A stretch of 64,000 nt of DNA, taken from contig NZ_CP152376.1 of the NCBI RefSeq assembly GCF_038784515.1, positions 2,542,001-2,606,000 on the forward strand, written 5' to 3'. Positions 18,454 to 25,923 of the stretch are shown here, piece by piece. Position 1 is the stretch's first letter; every line of letters starts with the position of its first letter. The translations under genes were made by a program, and so were the position numbers. The DNA comes from Rhodoferax sp. GW822-FHT02A01 (GTDB taxonomy: Bacteria > Pseudomonadota > Gammaproteobacteria > Burkholderiales > Burkholderiaceae_C). The notes under the pieces were generated by a model. It was not told where the DNA came from and did not search any database. It was given only the letters and a program-made list of their open reading frames with translations.

Positions 18454-18999
18454 ATGGCTAGTGAGAATGTAGCGCAGGATGCTGCGCAATCCAATGGCAT
18501 CGAGCAGTTTATTGATAGCTCATTGACGGTAATTATTCGCCCTTATGACTTGGAATTTTCGGAGTACCGAGGGACGCGCGCACAACTTGAAGCCGAGGAA
18601 ATTGTTCCAGCCGGAACAGCATGGCCCGAAGGTGGTTGTTCGGTGAGGTGGGAAAGTGGGTTGCTCAGGTTCGAGCTGAAACGTACCCGGCCTGATGGCA
18701 TGAAGGGGCCGATGAAACTCTGGCTTGAGGGTGACTATTGGAATCTGCGCTGGGAGCGCAAGGTGCGTCCGGACTTTGGAGCGCGTGAAATCATGAAAAA
18801 GAGGGCCGCACTTGAGGCTGAGTTGTTCCGGCATTCCTATGAAGGTCAACGCCAGCAAAGCGCTAACTGGGACCGCTACTGGAAGGCCCATGAAGACAAG
18901 GCATTCCAAGCATTCAAGAGCACCATCATTCCGCAACGCATGAAGCGCGGACGCAAAAGCAAGGTGACGCAAGAGCAGGGAGTATCCAATGGCCAATAA
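18454..18999 (+). CDS. Hypothetical phage protein
   Basis: I prefer the ATG at 18454, 8 nt after AAGAGAGG; an open frame extends to 18406. The product is about 181 residues, rich in Trp and charged residues (LWLEGDYWNLRWERK), with a basic C-terminus containing RMKRGRKSK, an AT-hook-like sequence. No known domain recognised. Its 3' end overlaps the start of the next gene by 11 nt, so it belongs to the rightward operon. Confidence 0.6.
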   Translation: MASENVAQDAAQSNGIEQFIDSSLTVIIRPYDLEFSEYRGTRAQLEAEEIVPAGTAWPEGGCSVRWESGLLRFELKRTRPDGMKGPMKLWLEGDYWNLRWERKVRPDFGAREIMKKRAALEAELFRHSYEGQRQQSANWDRYWKAHEDKAFQAFKSTIIPQRMKRGRKSKVTQEQGVSNGQ

Positions 19000-19324
19000 C
19001 AATGGATGGTTTAGAAACCCAGACGAGGCCCTCACAGACTTGTCGAACATGCTGGTTTCCCTGGACGAGCAAGGCAAGCTACCTGATGACATGCGCGAGG
19101 CAATCCGCATGCATGCGGACAACTGCCTGGACACCATTCCATTGACCATTGCGGCGACTGCCACGGCATTGGCATCTTCGGCTGATGGAACACAGGCCAT
19201 AAGTCAGGATGAAGTGAGGAATGTTGCTTATGGCCTGGCACACATGGCAGAGCAGATGTACGGTTATGGGCGGTTGGCCACTCATTTCCGGGAATGTAAA
19301 AGCATGAAGGTTAAGTATGGCTAA
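18989..19324 (+). CDS. Hypothetical phage protein
   Basis: Soluble acidic protein of 111 residues, not recognised. It overlaps the preceding gene by 11 nt and the following one by 8 nt. The middle (IPLTIAATATALASSADG) is a small-residue helix not hydrophobic enough for a sure membrane span. Overlaps at both ends support a real gene in the phage-like operon. Confidence 0.6.
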   Translation: MANNNGWFRNPDEALTDLSNMLVSLDEQGKLPDDMREAIRMHADNCLDTIPLTIAATATALASSADGTQAISQDEVRNVAYGLAHMAEQMYGYGRLATHFRECKSMKVKYG

Positions 19325-19634
19325 CCCCGAAAATCCCCCGGTCATATTGGTTGGCAACCAGGCGGTAAAGGCGGCGTCTTTGGTGGGAAGAGGAATTCCG
19401 TGTTTTATCTTTCCGACCCAGAAGCAGGCAGAGCAGTGGCGATCCACGCTCAATGCCATTGAGGCGGTCGGAGAGCAGAAACTGCGGAGGTCCAACTATG
19501 AGGATGTGCTGGAAGCGATTGAAGCCAGGGAGAAGAAACTCAGCGAATTGTCCGGCCTGTTGGTGGACGTCCTCCAGTCAAATCCCGTTGACGGCGTTAG
19601 GGAGCGCCTTGTAAATGGACTGCAGTACCCATGA
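19317..19634 (+). CDS. Hypothetical phage protein
   Basis: Protein of 105 residues, not recognised. The N-terminal half has a mononucleotide-like beta pattern (VILVGNQAVKAASLVGRGI), the C-terminal half is a charged helix (EAIEAREKKLSELSGLLVDVL). The start overlaps the previous stop by 8 nt. A terminator follows about 30 nt after the stop, so this is the last gene of the first rightward transcript. Confidence 0.6.
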   Translation: MANPENPPVILVGNQAVKAASLVGRGIPCFIFPTQKQAEQWRSTLNAIEAVGEQKLRRSNYEDVLEAIEAREKKLSELSGLLVDVLQSNPVDGVRERLVNGLQYP

Positions 19635-19662
19635 AGGAGGTTGGACGTTGAAGGAATAGGAA

Positions 19663-19688
19663 AGCCCGCCACGTGCGGGTTTTTTTTC
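19663..19688 (+). terminator. Rho-independent terminator
   Basis: CCCGC (19665-19669) and GCGGG (19675-19679) with a short loop, followed by nine T. It ends the operon 18170-19634. The remaining 19690-19876 holds no gene I can support and probably contains the promoter of the replication operon. Confidence 0.85.
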
Positions 19689-19876
19689 CAAATCCGACAC
19701 GCAGAAAGTAAAAAAGAGCGGTACGGGTTCAGCGTGCCCCCGTCACAATTCAGCATGTTATGTGGCGATTCAGTATGGTGCGGGATCAACGGACGCGCTT
19801 AACATCAACGCTGAGGTGCTTACCGGCATCCCAAATATCATCAACCAGTTAACGCCGAGATGGCGCAGGAGCTTGT

Positions 19877-20092
19877 ATGACAGCTAAGACCCCAATGAAT
19901 TTCGACGACCTGCCGGATGGCGCATACCTGCGCAAACCGCAAGTGCTACAAATTGCGCCTTTCTCAGCGCCCACCATGTATCGGAAAATTAAAGAGGGGA
20001 CCTTCCCAAAACCGGTCCATTTGTCAGAGCGCGTGAGTGCATGGCAGGTAGGGGCCATCCGCAAGTGGTTGGCTAGTCAAGCAGCACAGTGA
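19877..20092 (+). CDS. AlpA-like phage regulatory protein
   Basis: Protein of 71 residues with the AlpA/excisionase type helix-turn-helix: FSAPTMYRKIKEGTFPKPV followed by VSAWQVGAIRKWLASQ. Members activate integrase or excision genes or control prophage early genes. It is the first gene after a terminator and begins the replication gene run, so it may control that operon. Confidence 0.82.
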   Translation: MTAKTPMNFDDLPDGAYLRKPQVLQIAPFSAPTMYRKIKEGTFPKPVHLSERVSAWQVGAIRKWLASQAAQ

Positions 20093-20101
20093 GGTGCAGC
20101 C

Positions 20102-20428
20102 ATGCATTCCATCCACAGTGCCGTATCGGCAGGGGAAGTCACACCCAAAAATGACGAAGCCCGCAGCACGCCACATGCTGCAGGCTCCAGAGCTTTCCAA
20201 AACGCAGGCCTCCATTGTAATGACAATGAGGAGCACTGTCTTCTATTAGAAGTTATTCCGAATCCATTCAACCGTCTGGCGCGCAAGTACCGCGATCTTG
20301 GTTATGGGCTCTATCCGCTGAGCGGCGACACGCTGCTGCTGACACATCCGGCCATGGGTATGACGCGCACCTTGGCTGATATGCGCGCTGCCCAAATGCT
20401 GTTGCGCCAGCTGGGAGGTGGCCAATGA
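20102..20428 (+). CDS. Hypothetical phage protein
   Basis: Protein of 108 residues, 9 nt after the AlpA-like gene and overlapping the next start (ATGA). The first half looks disordered; the second half (NPFNRLARKYRDLGYGLYPLSGDTLL, then MGMTRTLADMRAAQMLLRQL) looks folded and includes a probable C-terminal helix. No family recognised. Confidence 0.6.
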   Translation: MHSIHSAVSAGEVTPKNDEARSTPHAAGSRAFQNAGLHCNDNEEHCLLLEVIPNPFNRLARKYRDLGYGLYPLSGDTLLLTHPAMGMTRTLADMRAAQMLLRQLGGGQ

Positions 20429-20640
20429 GCGGCACGGTAGGTCAGGCAAAGGAATTTGCCACATTGCAGGCAATCGCTGCGCTCCACGGTGTGACACTCC
20501 ACCGCCTTGAAGGCGACTACGGCACGCCCGTCTATGTGGCTACACGCTGGGCAATGACAAAGCAGTTGGACACGTTGGAGGAAGTAGAGGATTGGCTGCA
20601 GCGTGTTACCGGAAAACCCGTAACGGAGGTGCCGGTATGA
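20425..20640 (+). CDS. Hypothetical phage protein
   Basis: Protein of 71 residues with alternating strand-helix pattern (ATLQAIAALHGVTLHRLEGD, then LDTLEEVEDWLQRV). It overlaps both neighbours by 4 nt (ATGA junctions), the mark of tight coupling in the early operon. Function unknown. Confidence 0.6.
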   Translation: MSGTVGQAKEFATLQAIAALHGVTLHRLEGDYGTPVYVATRWAMTKQLDTLEEVEDWLQRVTGKPVTEVPV

Positions 20641-21008
20641 GCGTCCAGGTAATGTCTCTTGTCTGGAAGAGCTCGCAACACAGCGGCAGTACGCTGCTTA
20701 TGGCCCTGGCCATCGCAGACTTCTCGGATGACGATGGACGAGCATATCCATCGGTGGCTACCTTGGCCAGAAAGTGCCGGATTAAGCCGAGGAATGCTAA
20801 TTACCTATTGCGGCAGCTCCAAGACTCTGGCGAGCTTAGCGTGCGTATGGGTGCAGGTCCGAAGGGTTGCAACCTCTACAAGATCAATGTCAAAGGGCTG
20901 CAATCGATTGCAGGGCTGCAAAGCACTGCAGGGGTGCAGCCGGTTGCCGGGGGGCTGCAATCCACTGCGCGAACCCCCTGCACCCCATTGCAGACAAACC
21001 ATCATTGA
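20637..21008 (+). CDS. HTH replication initiator-like protein (N-terminal part)
   Basis: Protein of 123 residues. A winged helix-turn-helix of the kind at the N-terminus of phage O-type replication proteins is visible (ADFSDDDGRAYPSVATLA, RNANYLLRQLQDSGEL). It continues into a repetitive linker GLQSIA-GLQSTA-GVQPVA-G-GLQSTA encoded by DNA iterons and stops at 21006-21008. In related phages, as I recall, the linker leads without break into a C-terminal part that here is in another frame (21005-21331). The gene is therefore either split by a frameshift or translated as two coupled proteins. Confidence 0.7.
   Translation: MSVQVMSLVWKSSQHSGSTLLMALAIADFSDDDGRAYPSVATLARKCRIKPRNANYLLRQLQDSGELSVRMGAGPKGCNLYKINVKGLQSIAGLQSTAGVQPVAGGLQSTARTPCTPLQTNHH
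20895..20969 (+). repeat. Four 18-bp iterons inside the replication gene (candidate origin)
   Basis: Units begin at 20895, 20913, 20931 and 20952, each 18 bp, contiguous except for three extra G before the last. The general form is GGGCTGCAATC-ATTGCA; the first contains the perfect 14-bp palindrome TGCAATCGATTGCA. Four 18-bp dyad iterons between the DNA-binding and C-terminal parts of the initiator gene match the arrangement of the lambda origin in gene O. Confidence 0.6.
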
Positions 21009-21331
21009 AACACCAAGAACCACCAGTGCGCGCGAAATCGCGCTCAGCCAGTGTTGACCTGCTGCCTTTGTTTGAGAAGTTTTGGAAAGCCTATCCCAAG
21101 AAGGTTGCCAAGGACGCAGCCAGAAAAGCATTCGAGAAGCGTAAGCCTGATCAAACCTTGTTGGACAAGATGATCGGTGCGGTTCAGGTCCAGACTACTT
21201 CAGAGCAATGGCAAAAGGATAAGGGGCAGTTCATCCCCAACCCTGCCACTTGGTTAAACCAGGGACGCTGGGAAGATGAGGCGGTTGGTCAGGCCAACTC
21301 TGACAAACTAGCGTGGGAGGGGGCGCGATGA
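21005..21331 (+). CDS. Replication protein C-terminal part, possible separate TTG-start gene
   Basis: About 108 residues if read from TTG at 21005, which overlaps the preceding TGA as TTGA. It contains the segment FEKFWKAYPKKVAKDAARKA and, near the end, FIPNPATWLNQGRWED, both typical of the C-terminal part of phage replication proteins that follow an HTH domain. It lies in the -1 frame relative to the HTH part. The same TTGA coupling occurs twice elsewhere in this element, so separate translation is credible; a one-base loss in the linker is the alternative. Confidence 0.62.
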   Translation: MKHQEPPVRAKSRSASVDLLPLFEKFWKAYPKKVAKDAARKAFEKRKPDQTLLDKMIGAVQVQTTSEQWQKDKGQFIPNPATWLNQGRWEDEAVGQANSDKLAWEGAR

Positions 21332-21801
21332 CCAAGCCACTTCCTTACCCTCCTGGTGACGCAGAAGGAATTGCCGGGGCACGCCTGCAAGGCATGAAGC
21401 CTGCCGACACGGTGCTCGTTTGCCTGTGCGACAAGCAGGATTGCACAAATCCGCAGGTTTTCCCAGAAATCGGAGCGTCCTATCGCTGGGACTTCATCAA
21501 GGGGCTACGGGTCATCGTTCTGAAAAACAAGATCCATGACGTTGCCGAACTCCTGCACGACATTGAACGCTCCGGACCGTCGCAACTCGACCTGATCGAC
21601 GTTGAAACCCAGCAGGGCTGCCTAATCCTGTTCACCAAGCCACTTAAAACCGTCGTATGGCCTGTGAATTGGGTGCGGGATTGGCTAAGTAGCGGCGATT
21701 GGCATCGTGAGCTCCAGAAGGCCAAAGACGTGGCGTGCCATCAAGCCGCTATTCAAAAGAAGTTGCAGAGCAAAGAAGTGCCGGAGGCCGTATGGAACTG
21801 A
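21328..21801 (+). CDS. Hypothetical phage protein
   Basis: ATG at 21328 overlaps the previous TGA; product about 157 residues. The first part has cysteines in VCLCDKQDC, possibly a metal site. The middle (GLRVIVLKNKIHDVAELLHDI) looks like an alpha/beta fold and the C-terminus is helical and Gln/Lys-rich. Not recognised. It lies between the initiator and helicase genes and overlaps the latter by 10 nt, so a replication-associated role such as helicase loading is possible but unproven. Confidence 0.58.
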   Translation: MTKPLPYPPGDAEGIAGARLQGMKPADTVLVCLCDKQDCTNPQVFPEIGASYRWDFIKGLRVIVLKNKIHDVAELLHDIERSGPSQLDLIDVETQQGCLILFTKPLKTVVWPVNWVRDWLSSGDWHRELQKAKDVACHQAAIQKKLQSKEVPEAVWN

Positions 21802-22745
21802 TCCCCGATGACATTGACTTCGAGGCGTACCTTGAAGAAACCGAATTCAAAGCCAAGGTGCAGAGCGCCGCTCACTTTGCCGAAGATGTAAAGGCCGAAT
21901 TGGACCCGCGTGCGCCTGAATCGAAACATCCCGGCCTGTTGATGCGCAAGGCAAAGGGATTGATCCACTTCCGTCCATCTGAGGTCTCTGTGTGGCACGG
22001 GTTCAACGGGCACCGTAAGTCGATGTTCACGAGTCAGGTTGCACTAGACCTTGCGGCACAGGGTGAACGCGTCTTGATTGCCAGCCTGGAGATGCTGCCT
22101 CACAAGACCATGGCGCGTATGACGAGGCAGGGCACGGGCTTGCACGATCCGGTGCCAGAGTTGATTGACAGGTTCCACGAATGGACAGACGGAAAGCTCT
22201 GGCTCTTCAACCATGTGGGCCGCATATCGCCAGAAAAGGCACTAGGCCTATGCCGGTACTTCAAGGATGAGCTGCAAGGAACTCACATCTTCCTGGATTC
22301 CTGGATGATGATCTGCAACTCTGAAGAACGCTTGGACGAACAAAAGCAGTTCAGCACAGACATTTGCCGCATGGCCCAAGAAACGGGGCTGCATGTCCAT
22401 GTCGTTGCCCATGACCGCAAGCCCAGCACCGCCGATGGTGAAAACAAAGTTCCAACGCGATATGACATTCGAGGGTCCGGCTCCATTTCCGACCAGGCAT
22501 CGAACATCTTTGCGGTGTGGATGAACAAATCCAAATTTGCGCGCTTGGATGCCAACCCCAATGACTCGGAGGCCAGAGAGCAACCGTGCGCAATTCTGAA
22601 GTGCGACAAGCAACGCAGCGGCGCATGGGAAGGGTCGCTGAAGCTTTGGCACGACCCTTCAAGCCTTCGCTTTTGTGAAGACAGAACTTCGCCTGTCCTG
22701 CCATACAAGTTCATCACAAATAGCACGGAAGAGGTGACTCAATGA
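21792..22745 (+). CDS. DnaB/RecA-like phage replicative helicase
   Basis: ATPase of 317 residues from ATG 21792, resembling the C-terminal RecA-like domain of phage DnaB-type helicases. The P-loop is GFNGHRKSMF near 70-79; the usual Gly before Lys is Arg. A Walker B-like THIFLDSWMMI follows near 163, then VHVVAHDRKP and RGSGSISDQASNI, the typical DnaB-family motifs. It lacks the N-terminal primase-interacting domain. It follows the initiator gene, as in lambda-like replication modules, and overlaps the neighbours on both sides. Confidence 0.78.
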   Translation: MELIPDDIDFEAYLEETEFKAKVQSAAHFAEDVKAELDPRAPESKHPGLLMRKAKGLIHFRPSEVSVWHGFNGHRKSMFTSQVALDLAAQGERVLIASLEMLPHKTMARMTRQGTGLHDPVPELIDRFHEWTDGKLWLFNHVGRISPEKALGLCRYFKDELQGTHIFLDSWMMICNSEERLDEQKQFSTDICRMAQETGLHVHVVAHDRKPSTADGENKVPTRYDIRGSGSISDQASNIFAVWMNKSKFARLDANPNDSEAREQPCAILKCDKQRSGAWEGSLKLWHDPSSLRFCEDRTSPVLPYKFITNSTEEVTQ

Positions 22746-23128
22746 TCACGCAATCTAATCCAGTTGAACAGGCTGCGAGCTTTTGCGGCATTTTTTCCAT
22801 GGATCACATCATTGCGGAGATAAAGCCAGTACCACAACCACAACCCGAACCGGTCTCAAAGCCCAAGCGTGGCAGGCCGTTGAAGCGTGATCGAGACTAC
22901 TACCTGACCATCTGGAAGACATTCTGTTCTATGGAGAAATGGTACTTGGAGACACATGGGCACGAGCATCGTTCTGTGCCTGAGCTGATTGAGGTCTATT
23001 ACACGGACCTCTTTCAAAAGCACGGTTTGCGAGTGATGCGCGTAAACAGCCCGGAGTTCAGAGGCCGCATGCGAACCTTGGAAAACGAAATATCTAAGGC
23101 AAAAAAACATCAATTCCCGCGTCACTGA
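22742..23128 (+). CDS. Hypothetical phage protein with AT-hook-like motif
   Basis: Protein of 128 residues that overlaps the helicase stop by 4 nt. After a Pro/Gln-rich linker comes KPKRGRPLKRDR, similar to an AT-hook, then a helical domain with several aromatic residues (YYLTIWKTFCSMEKWYLE). Likely nucleic-acid binding; function unknown. It is the last gene of the tightly overlapped replication run. Confidence 0.6.
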   Translation: MITQSNPVEQAASFCGIFSMDHIIAEIKPVPQPQPEPVSKPKRGRPLKRDRDYYLTIWKTFCSMEKWYLETHGHEHRSVPELIEVYYTDLFQKHGLRVMRVNSPEFRGRMRTLENEISKAKKHQFPRH

Positions 23129-23192
23129 AATTCACATTTTCTTGTGATTCTTTGCAGCGTATCTTCACCATTAGACAAGTCAACGGATACAC

Positions 23193-23480
23193 ATGACAGC
23201 ACAAATGACAACGATCTGGCAATCGGCAAAACCCAAGCCCAAGCCGACTACCGATCACGAACGGCACGAACTCTTTATGGATTTCGTCAATCAGACCCTG
23301 GTCTCCAAAGCCCCATGGCTAATTCACTTGCTGGACTCAGCGAATGCAACTGTGGTTGCAGGACCCGGCCAATTCATGTTCTCTACGCAAGTAGCAGAGG
23401 GTGTATGGCATGAGGTTCCAGAGATAAGCAAGCTTATCGACATGGTTCCTTGGGCAGAAGATCACGAAACAACTCAATAA
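23193..23480 (+). CDS. Hypothetical phage protein
   Basis: Protein of 95 residues, unrecognised, with a basic Lys/Pro start (SAKPKPKPTTDHE) and a C-terminal half ending in acidic residues. It lies 64 nt after the AT-hook gene and 14 nt before the first virion-type gene, so it links the replication and virion-like blocks. Start from ATG 23193. Confidence 0.55.
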   Translation: MTAQMTTIWQSAKPKPKPTTDHERHELFMDFVNQTLVSKAPWLIHLLDSANATVVAGPGQFMFSTQVAEGVWHEVPEISKLIDMVPWAEDHETTQ

Positions 23481-23494
23481 CCGGGATTCATATC

Positions 23495-24073
23495 ATGGCA
23501 AATTTCGATACCTTAAGTGACGATCCGCAATTTCAAATAGGCATGGGAATGCTGGCCGCTGCTGCACCACGTGCGGATGCTGCCGGGTTCGGTCAACGTC
23601 TCTTTGATGGCGTTAACTATGCCCAAGGAATGCGTCGATCAGGGTTGCAGCAGAAGCTGTTGGATGCGCAACTGCAGGGCAATCAGATGCAGCTGCAAAC
23701 TTTGAAGGCATGGCAAAACATGTGGGCGCCACGTGGTGGTCAGCAATTGCCTCAACAAAGCCCCCCCGGTGGTGGGTTGCTTAGTTCTGCACCGGGTCAA
23801 TCGCCTGACATGAATAGCCCGGAGGTTAATGCGCAAATGGCTGACTCGTTGAATGCTGCTGGCTATTCGGGGGACCCTGCCATGCAGGGATTCTCCAAAG
23901 GCGGAATGATCACGCCCGAAAAGGTTGTTGCTCCTCGCAACGATGGCTCAAAGGACAACGCATTTGTGTCAGCTAAGACTGGTGAATTCGTGATGTCGAA
24001 AGAGGCTGTCAAGAAGTACGGGAAGAACTTCCTCCAAGAGATCAACTCCCTGCGGTTTCAAAAGCGAGGCTAA
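23495..24073 (+). CDS. Short virion-type protein sharing its N-terminus with the next gene
   Basis: Protein of 192 residues. The first 75 or so (SDDPQFQIGMGMLAAAAPRA, AGFGQRLFDGVNYAQGM) closely match the N-terminus of the 615-residue protein that follows. After a Gln/Pro/Gly-rich linker, the C-terminal part (FSKGGMITPEKV, GEFVMSKEAVKKYG) is the motif seen at the ends of many phage tail and virion proteins. It is probably a minor virion or assembly protein. 2 nt separate it from the next gene. Confidence 0.7.
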   Translation: MANFDTLSDDPQFQIGMGMLAAAAPRADAAGFGQRLFDGVNYAQGMRRSGLQQKLLDAQLQGNQMQLQTLKAWQNMWAPRGGQQLPQQSPPGGGLLSSAPGQSPDMNSPEVNAQMADSLNAAGYSGDPAMQGFSKGGMITPEKVVAPRNDGSKDNAFVSAKTGEFVMSKEAVKKYGKNFLQEINSLRFQKRG

Positions 24074-24075
24074 TC

Positions 24076-25923
24076 ATGGGATTGTTAAGTGACCTTATGG
24101 ATGATCCCCAGGCACAAATAGGGCTTGGGTTACTTGCTGCTGGATCACCTCGCGCCGATGGTGCAGGATTTGGTCAGCGCTTGATGGAAGGCGTGAATGC
24201 TGCACAGGGCATGAAGCGTGCAAATACTGAGCAGAAGGTAATGGACGCTGATTTGCAGCAACAGCAGATGCAGCTCCAGAACATGAAGAATTGGCAGGGC
24301 ATGTGGGCCGGTGACGGTGGCTCGTCGCAGGTTCAGCCTGCACAAGGCACTCCGGTCGGTGGTGGCCTGCCTCAATCGGCACCGCAACAATCCCCACAAC
24401 AACCGTCGCAACAACCGTCGCAACAGGTCCCCGGTGGTGTTCCGCTGATACCTGGCTTGAGCTACGAAGAAAGCCGCAATGCCGCGATCATGCTTGGGCC
24501 GCAAGGTTACATGAAGGCGTACCTCGACAAGGCTGGTGCACAAACAGACTTTGTTAAGAACCTGGTTGCAGCTGGCATCGACCCTAAGACGGATATCGGA
24601 CGCCAACTGATCCAGCAGAACATTTACAAGTCCAACAACATTCCATTGGTTGCTGGACGTGCTGGTGCACCCATGTACAACGAGCGCGGTGAAGTGGTGT
24701 CTATGGCGCCCAAGATCCCTGATAACGCTGTACCTATCATCCAGAACGGGCAGGTTGTTGGAGTCAGGCCATTGCAGGGTGCTTCTGATGTTGAACAGAT
24801 TAATGCCTATGCTGGAGCTGCTGGACGAAATCAGGCTGAACCACAGATCGCCTATGACGATCAAGGCAATGCGTTCTACACCAACAAGCTAAGCGCCGCT
24901 ACTTCTGGCGGTGCTCCTGTTACCGGAGGACCTGCACCCGTTCGCAATAACAATCCTGGCGCTCTGATGCCTGGTGGAAAGCTTGCGCAATTCGGTTCTA
25001 TGGACCAAGGATTGGCCGCGCTCGACAACAATCTGAAGAACTACGGCATGAAGGGCGTGAACACGTTGGCAGGAGTCATCACTAAGTGGGCACCACCGAA
25101 CGAAAACGACACAGCGGCGTACATCAGTGACGTTTCAAAGCGTCTTGGCATCGATCCAAATCAGCCAATCAATTTGTCAAACCCCGCAGTCCGCCAGGCA
25201 ATTGGCACCGGGATCATGTTCCATGAGAACGGCGTGAATGGTGTCTTTGGCAATGGTGGCAGCGCTGTCGGAAAGAGTCCCATGAGGGCAGGACCTCCCG
25301 TTGGTGCAACCAACAATGTGCAGTTGATGCAAAACCAGGGCAGTGAGCTTCTCAAGAATGCGCAAGCAGATGCCGCTGCCAATCGTCAGACCAGTGCCTA
25401 TTTTGACGAGATCGACAACCTCCTGAACAGTGGCGCGAAGTTCGGACCCATGTCCGCTGACATTGCCAGGTGGAAAGCACTCGTGCCCGGCATTGATCTG
25501 AGTGGTGCAATGACCAATCAGGACGTTATGCGCAAGTTAGCTGCCAACCTGGCAGGGGCACGCGGTACACGCTCGGACGCTGACCTTGCTAACTGGTCTA
25601 AGGCTTATCCCAATGGCGAAATGACAAATCAGGCCATCAAGGAAGTGTTGCCCATGCTCCGCAATACTTTGTCGGTCAGTGACGCTCGTGCAAAGGTCAT
25701 CACCAACGCATCGTCGAGTGGCCTGGAGAACATCCCAAAGATTGCCAATGACTTCAATCAGATTGCTTCCCCAAGCCTGGTGAGCGCAGGTCAGCAACTT
25801 GCGGCGGCATCACGTACAGGTCAGACAAGGCAATTCATTGCCCAGTTCAAAGCGCAATACCCCAATGACTGGCAGCAGCGTCTGCAAAGCATTCAACAAC
25901 TCGACAAGATGGGAGCGTTCTAA
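24076..25923 (+). CDS. Internal virion / ejection-type protein with NNPG domain
   Basis: Protein of 615 residues. The N-terminal module is shared with the preceding protein. A Gln/Pro/Ser linker with a short tandem repeat (QQPSQQPSQQ) follows. The domain at about 288-395 has RNNNPGAL, FGSMDQGLAALDNNLKNYG and TKWAPPNENDTAAYI, a family known from phage virion proteins and related to peptidoglycan-acting proteins. The rest is helical. It probably travels in the virion and helps DNA cross the cell wall, as in podoviruses. No tail or capsid gene accompanies it. Confidence 0.75.
   Translation: MGLLSDLMDDPQAQIGLGLLAAGSPRADGAGFGQRLMEGVNAAQGMKRANTEQKVMDADLQQQQMQLQNMKNWQGMWAGDGGSSQVQPAQGTPVGGGLPQSAPQQSPQQPSQQPSQQVPGGVPLIPGLSYEESRNAAIMLGPQGYMKAYLDKAGAQTDFVKNLVAAGIDPKTDIGRQLIQQNIYKSNNIPLVAGRAGAPMYNERGEVVSMAPKIPDNAVPIIQNGQVVGVRPLQGASDVEQINAYAGAAGRNQAEPQIAYDDQGNAFYTNKLSAATSGGAPVTGGPAPVRNNNPGALMPGGKLAQFGSMDQGLAALDNNLKNYGMKGVNTLAGVITKWAPPNENDTAAYISDVSKRLGIDPNQPINLSNPAVRQAIGTGIMFHENGVNGVFGNGGSAVGKSPMRAGPPVGATNNVQLMQNQGSELLKNAQADAAANRQTSAYFDEIDNLLNSGAKFGPMSADIARWKALVPGIDLSGAMTNQDVMRKLAANLAGARGTRSDADLANWSKAYPNGEMTNQAIKEVLPMLRNTLSVSDARAKVITNASSSGLENIPKIANDFNQIASPSLVSAGQQLAAASRTGQTRQFIAQFKAQYPNDWQQRLQSIQQLDKMGAF

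Noticed and set aside
19690-19876. Short + strand frame ending just inside the AlpA-like gene
   Set aside because: It has a protein-like stretch but no start codon with a ribosome site and no recognisable family, so it was left as non-coding.
20895-20969. Repeat tract considered as a CRISPR array
   Set aside because: The units are contiguous without spacers, lie within a coding frame and have no cas genes nearby. No CRISPR array was seen elsewhere in the window.
24391-24427. Short tandem repeat in the 615-residue virion gene
   Set aside because: It codes only a Gln/Pro/Ser linker (QQPSQQPSQQ) and is probably simple slippage in a disordered part; not a regulatory or recombination site.
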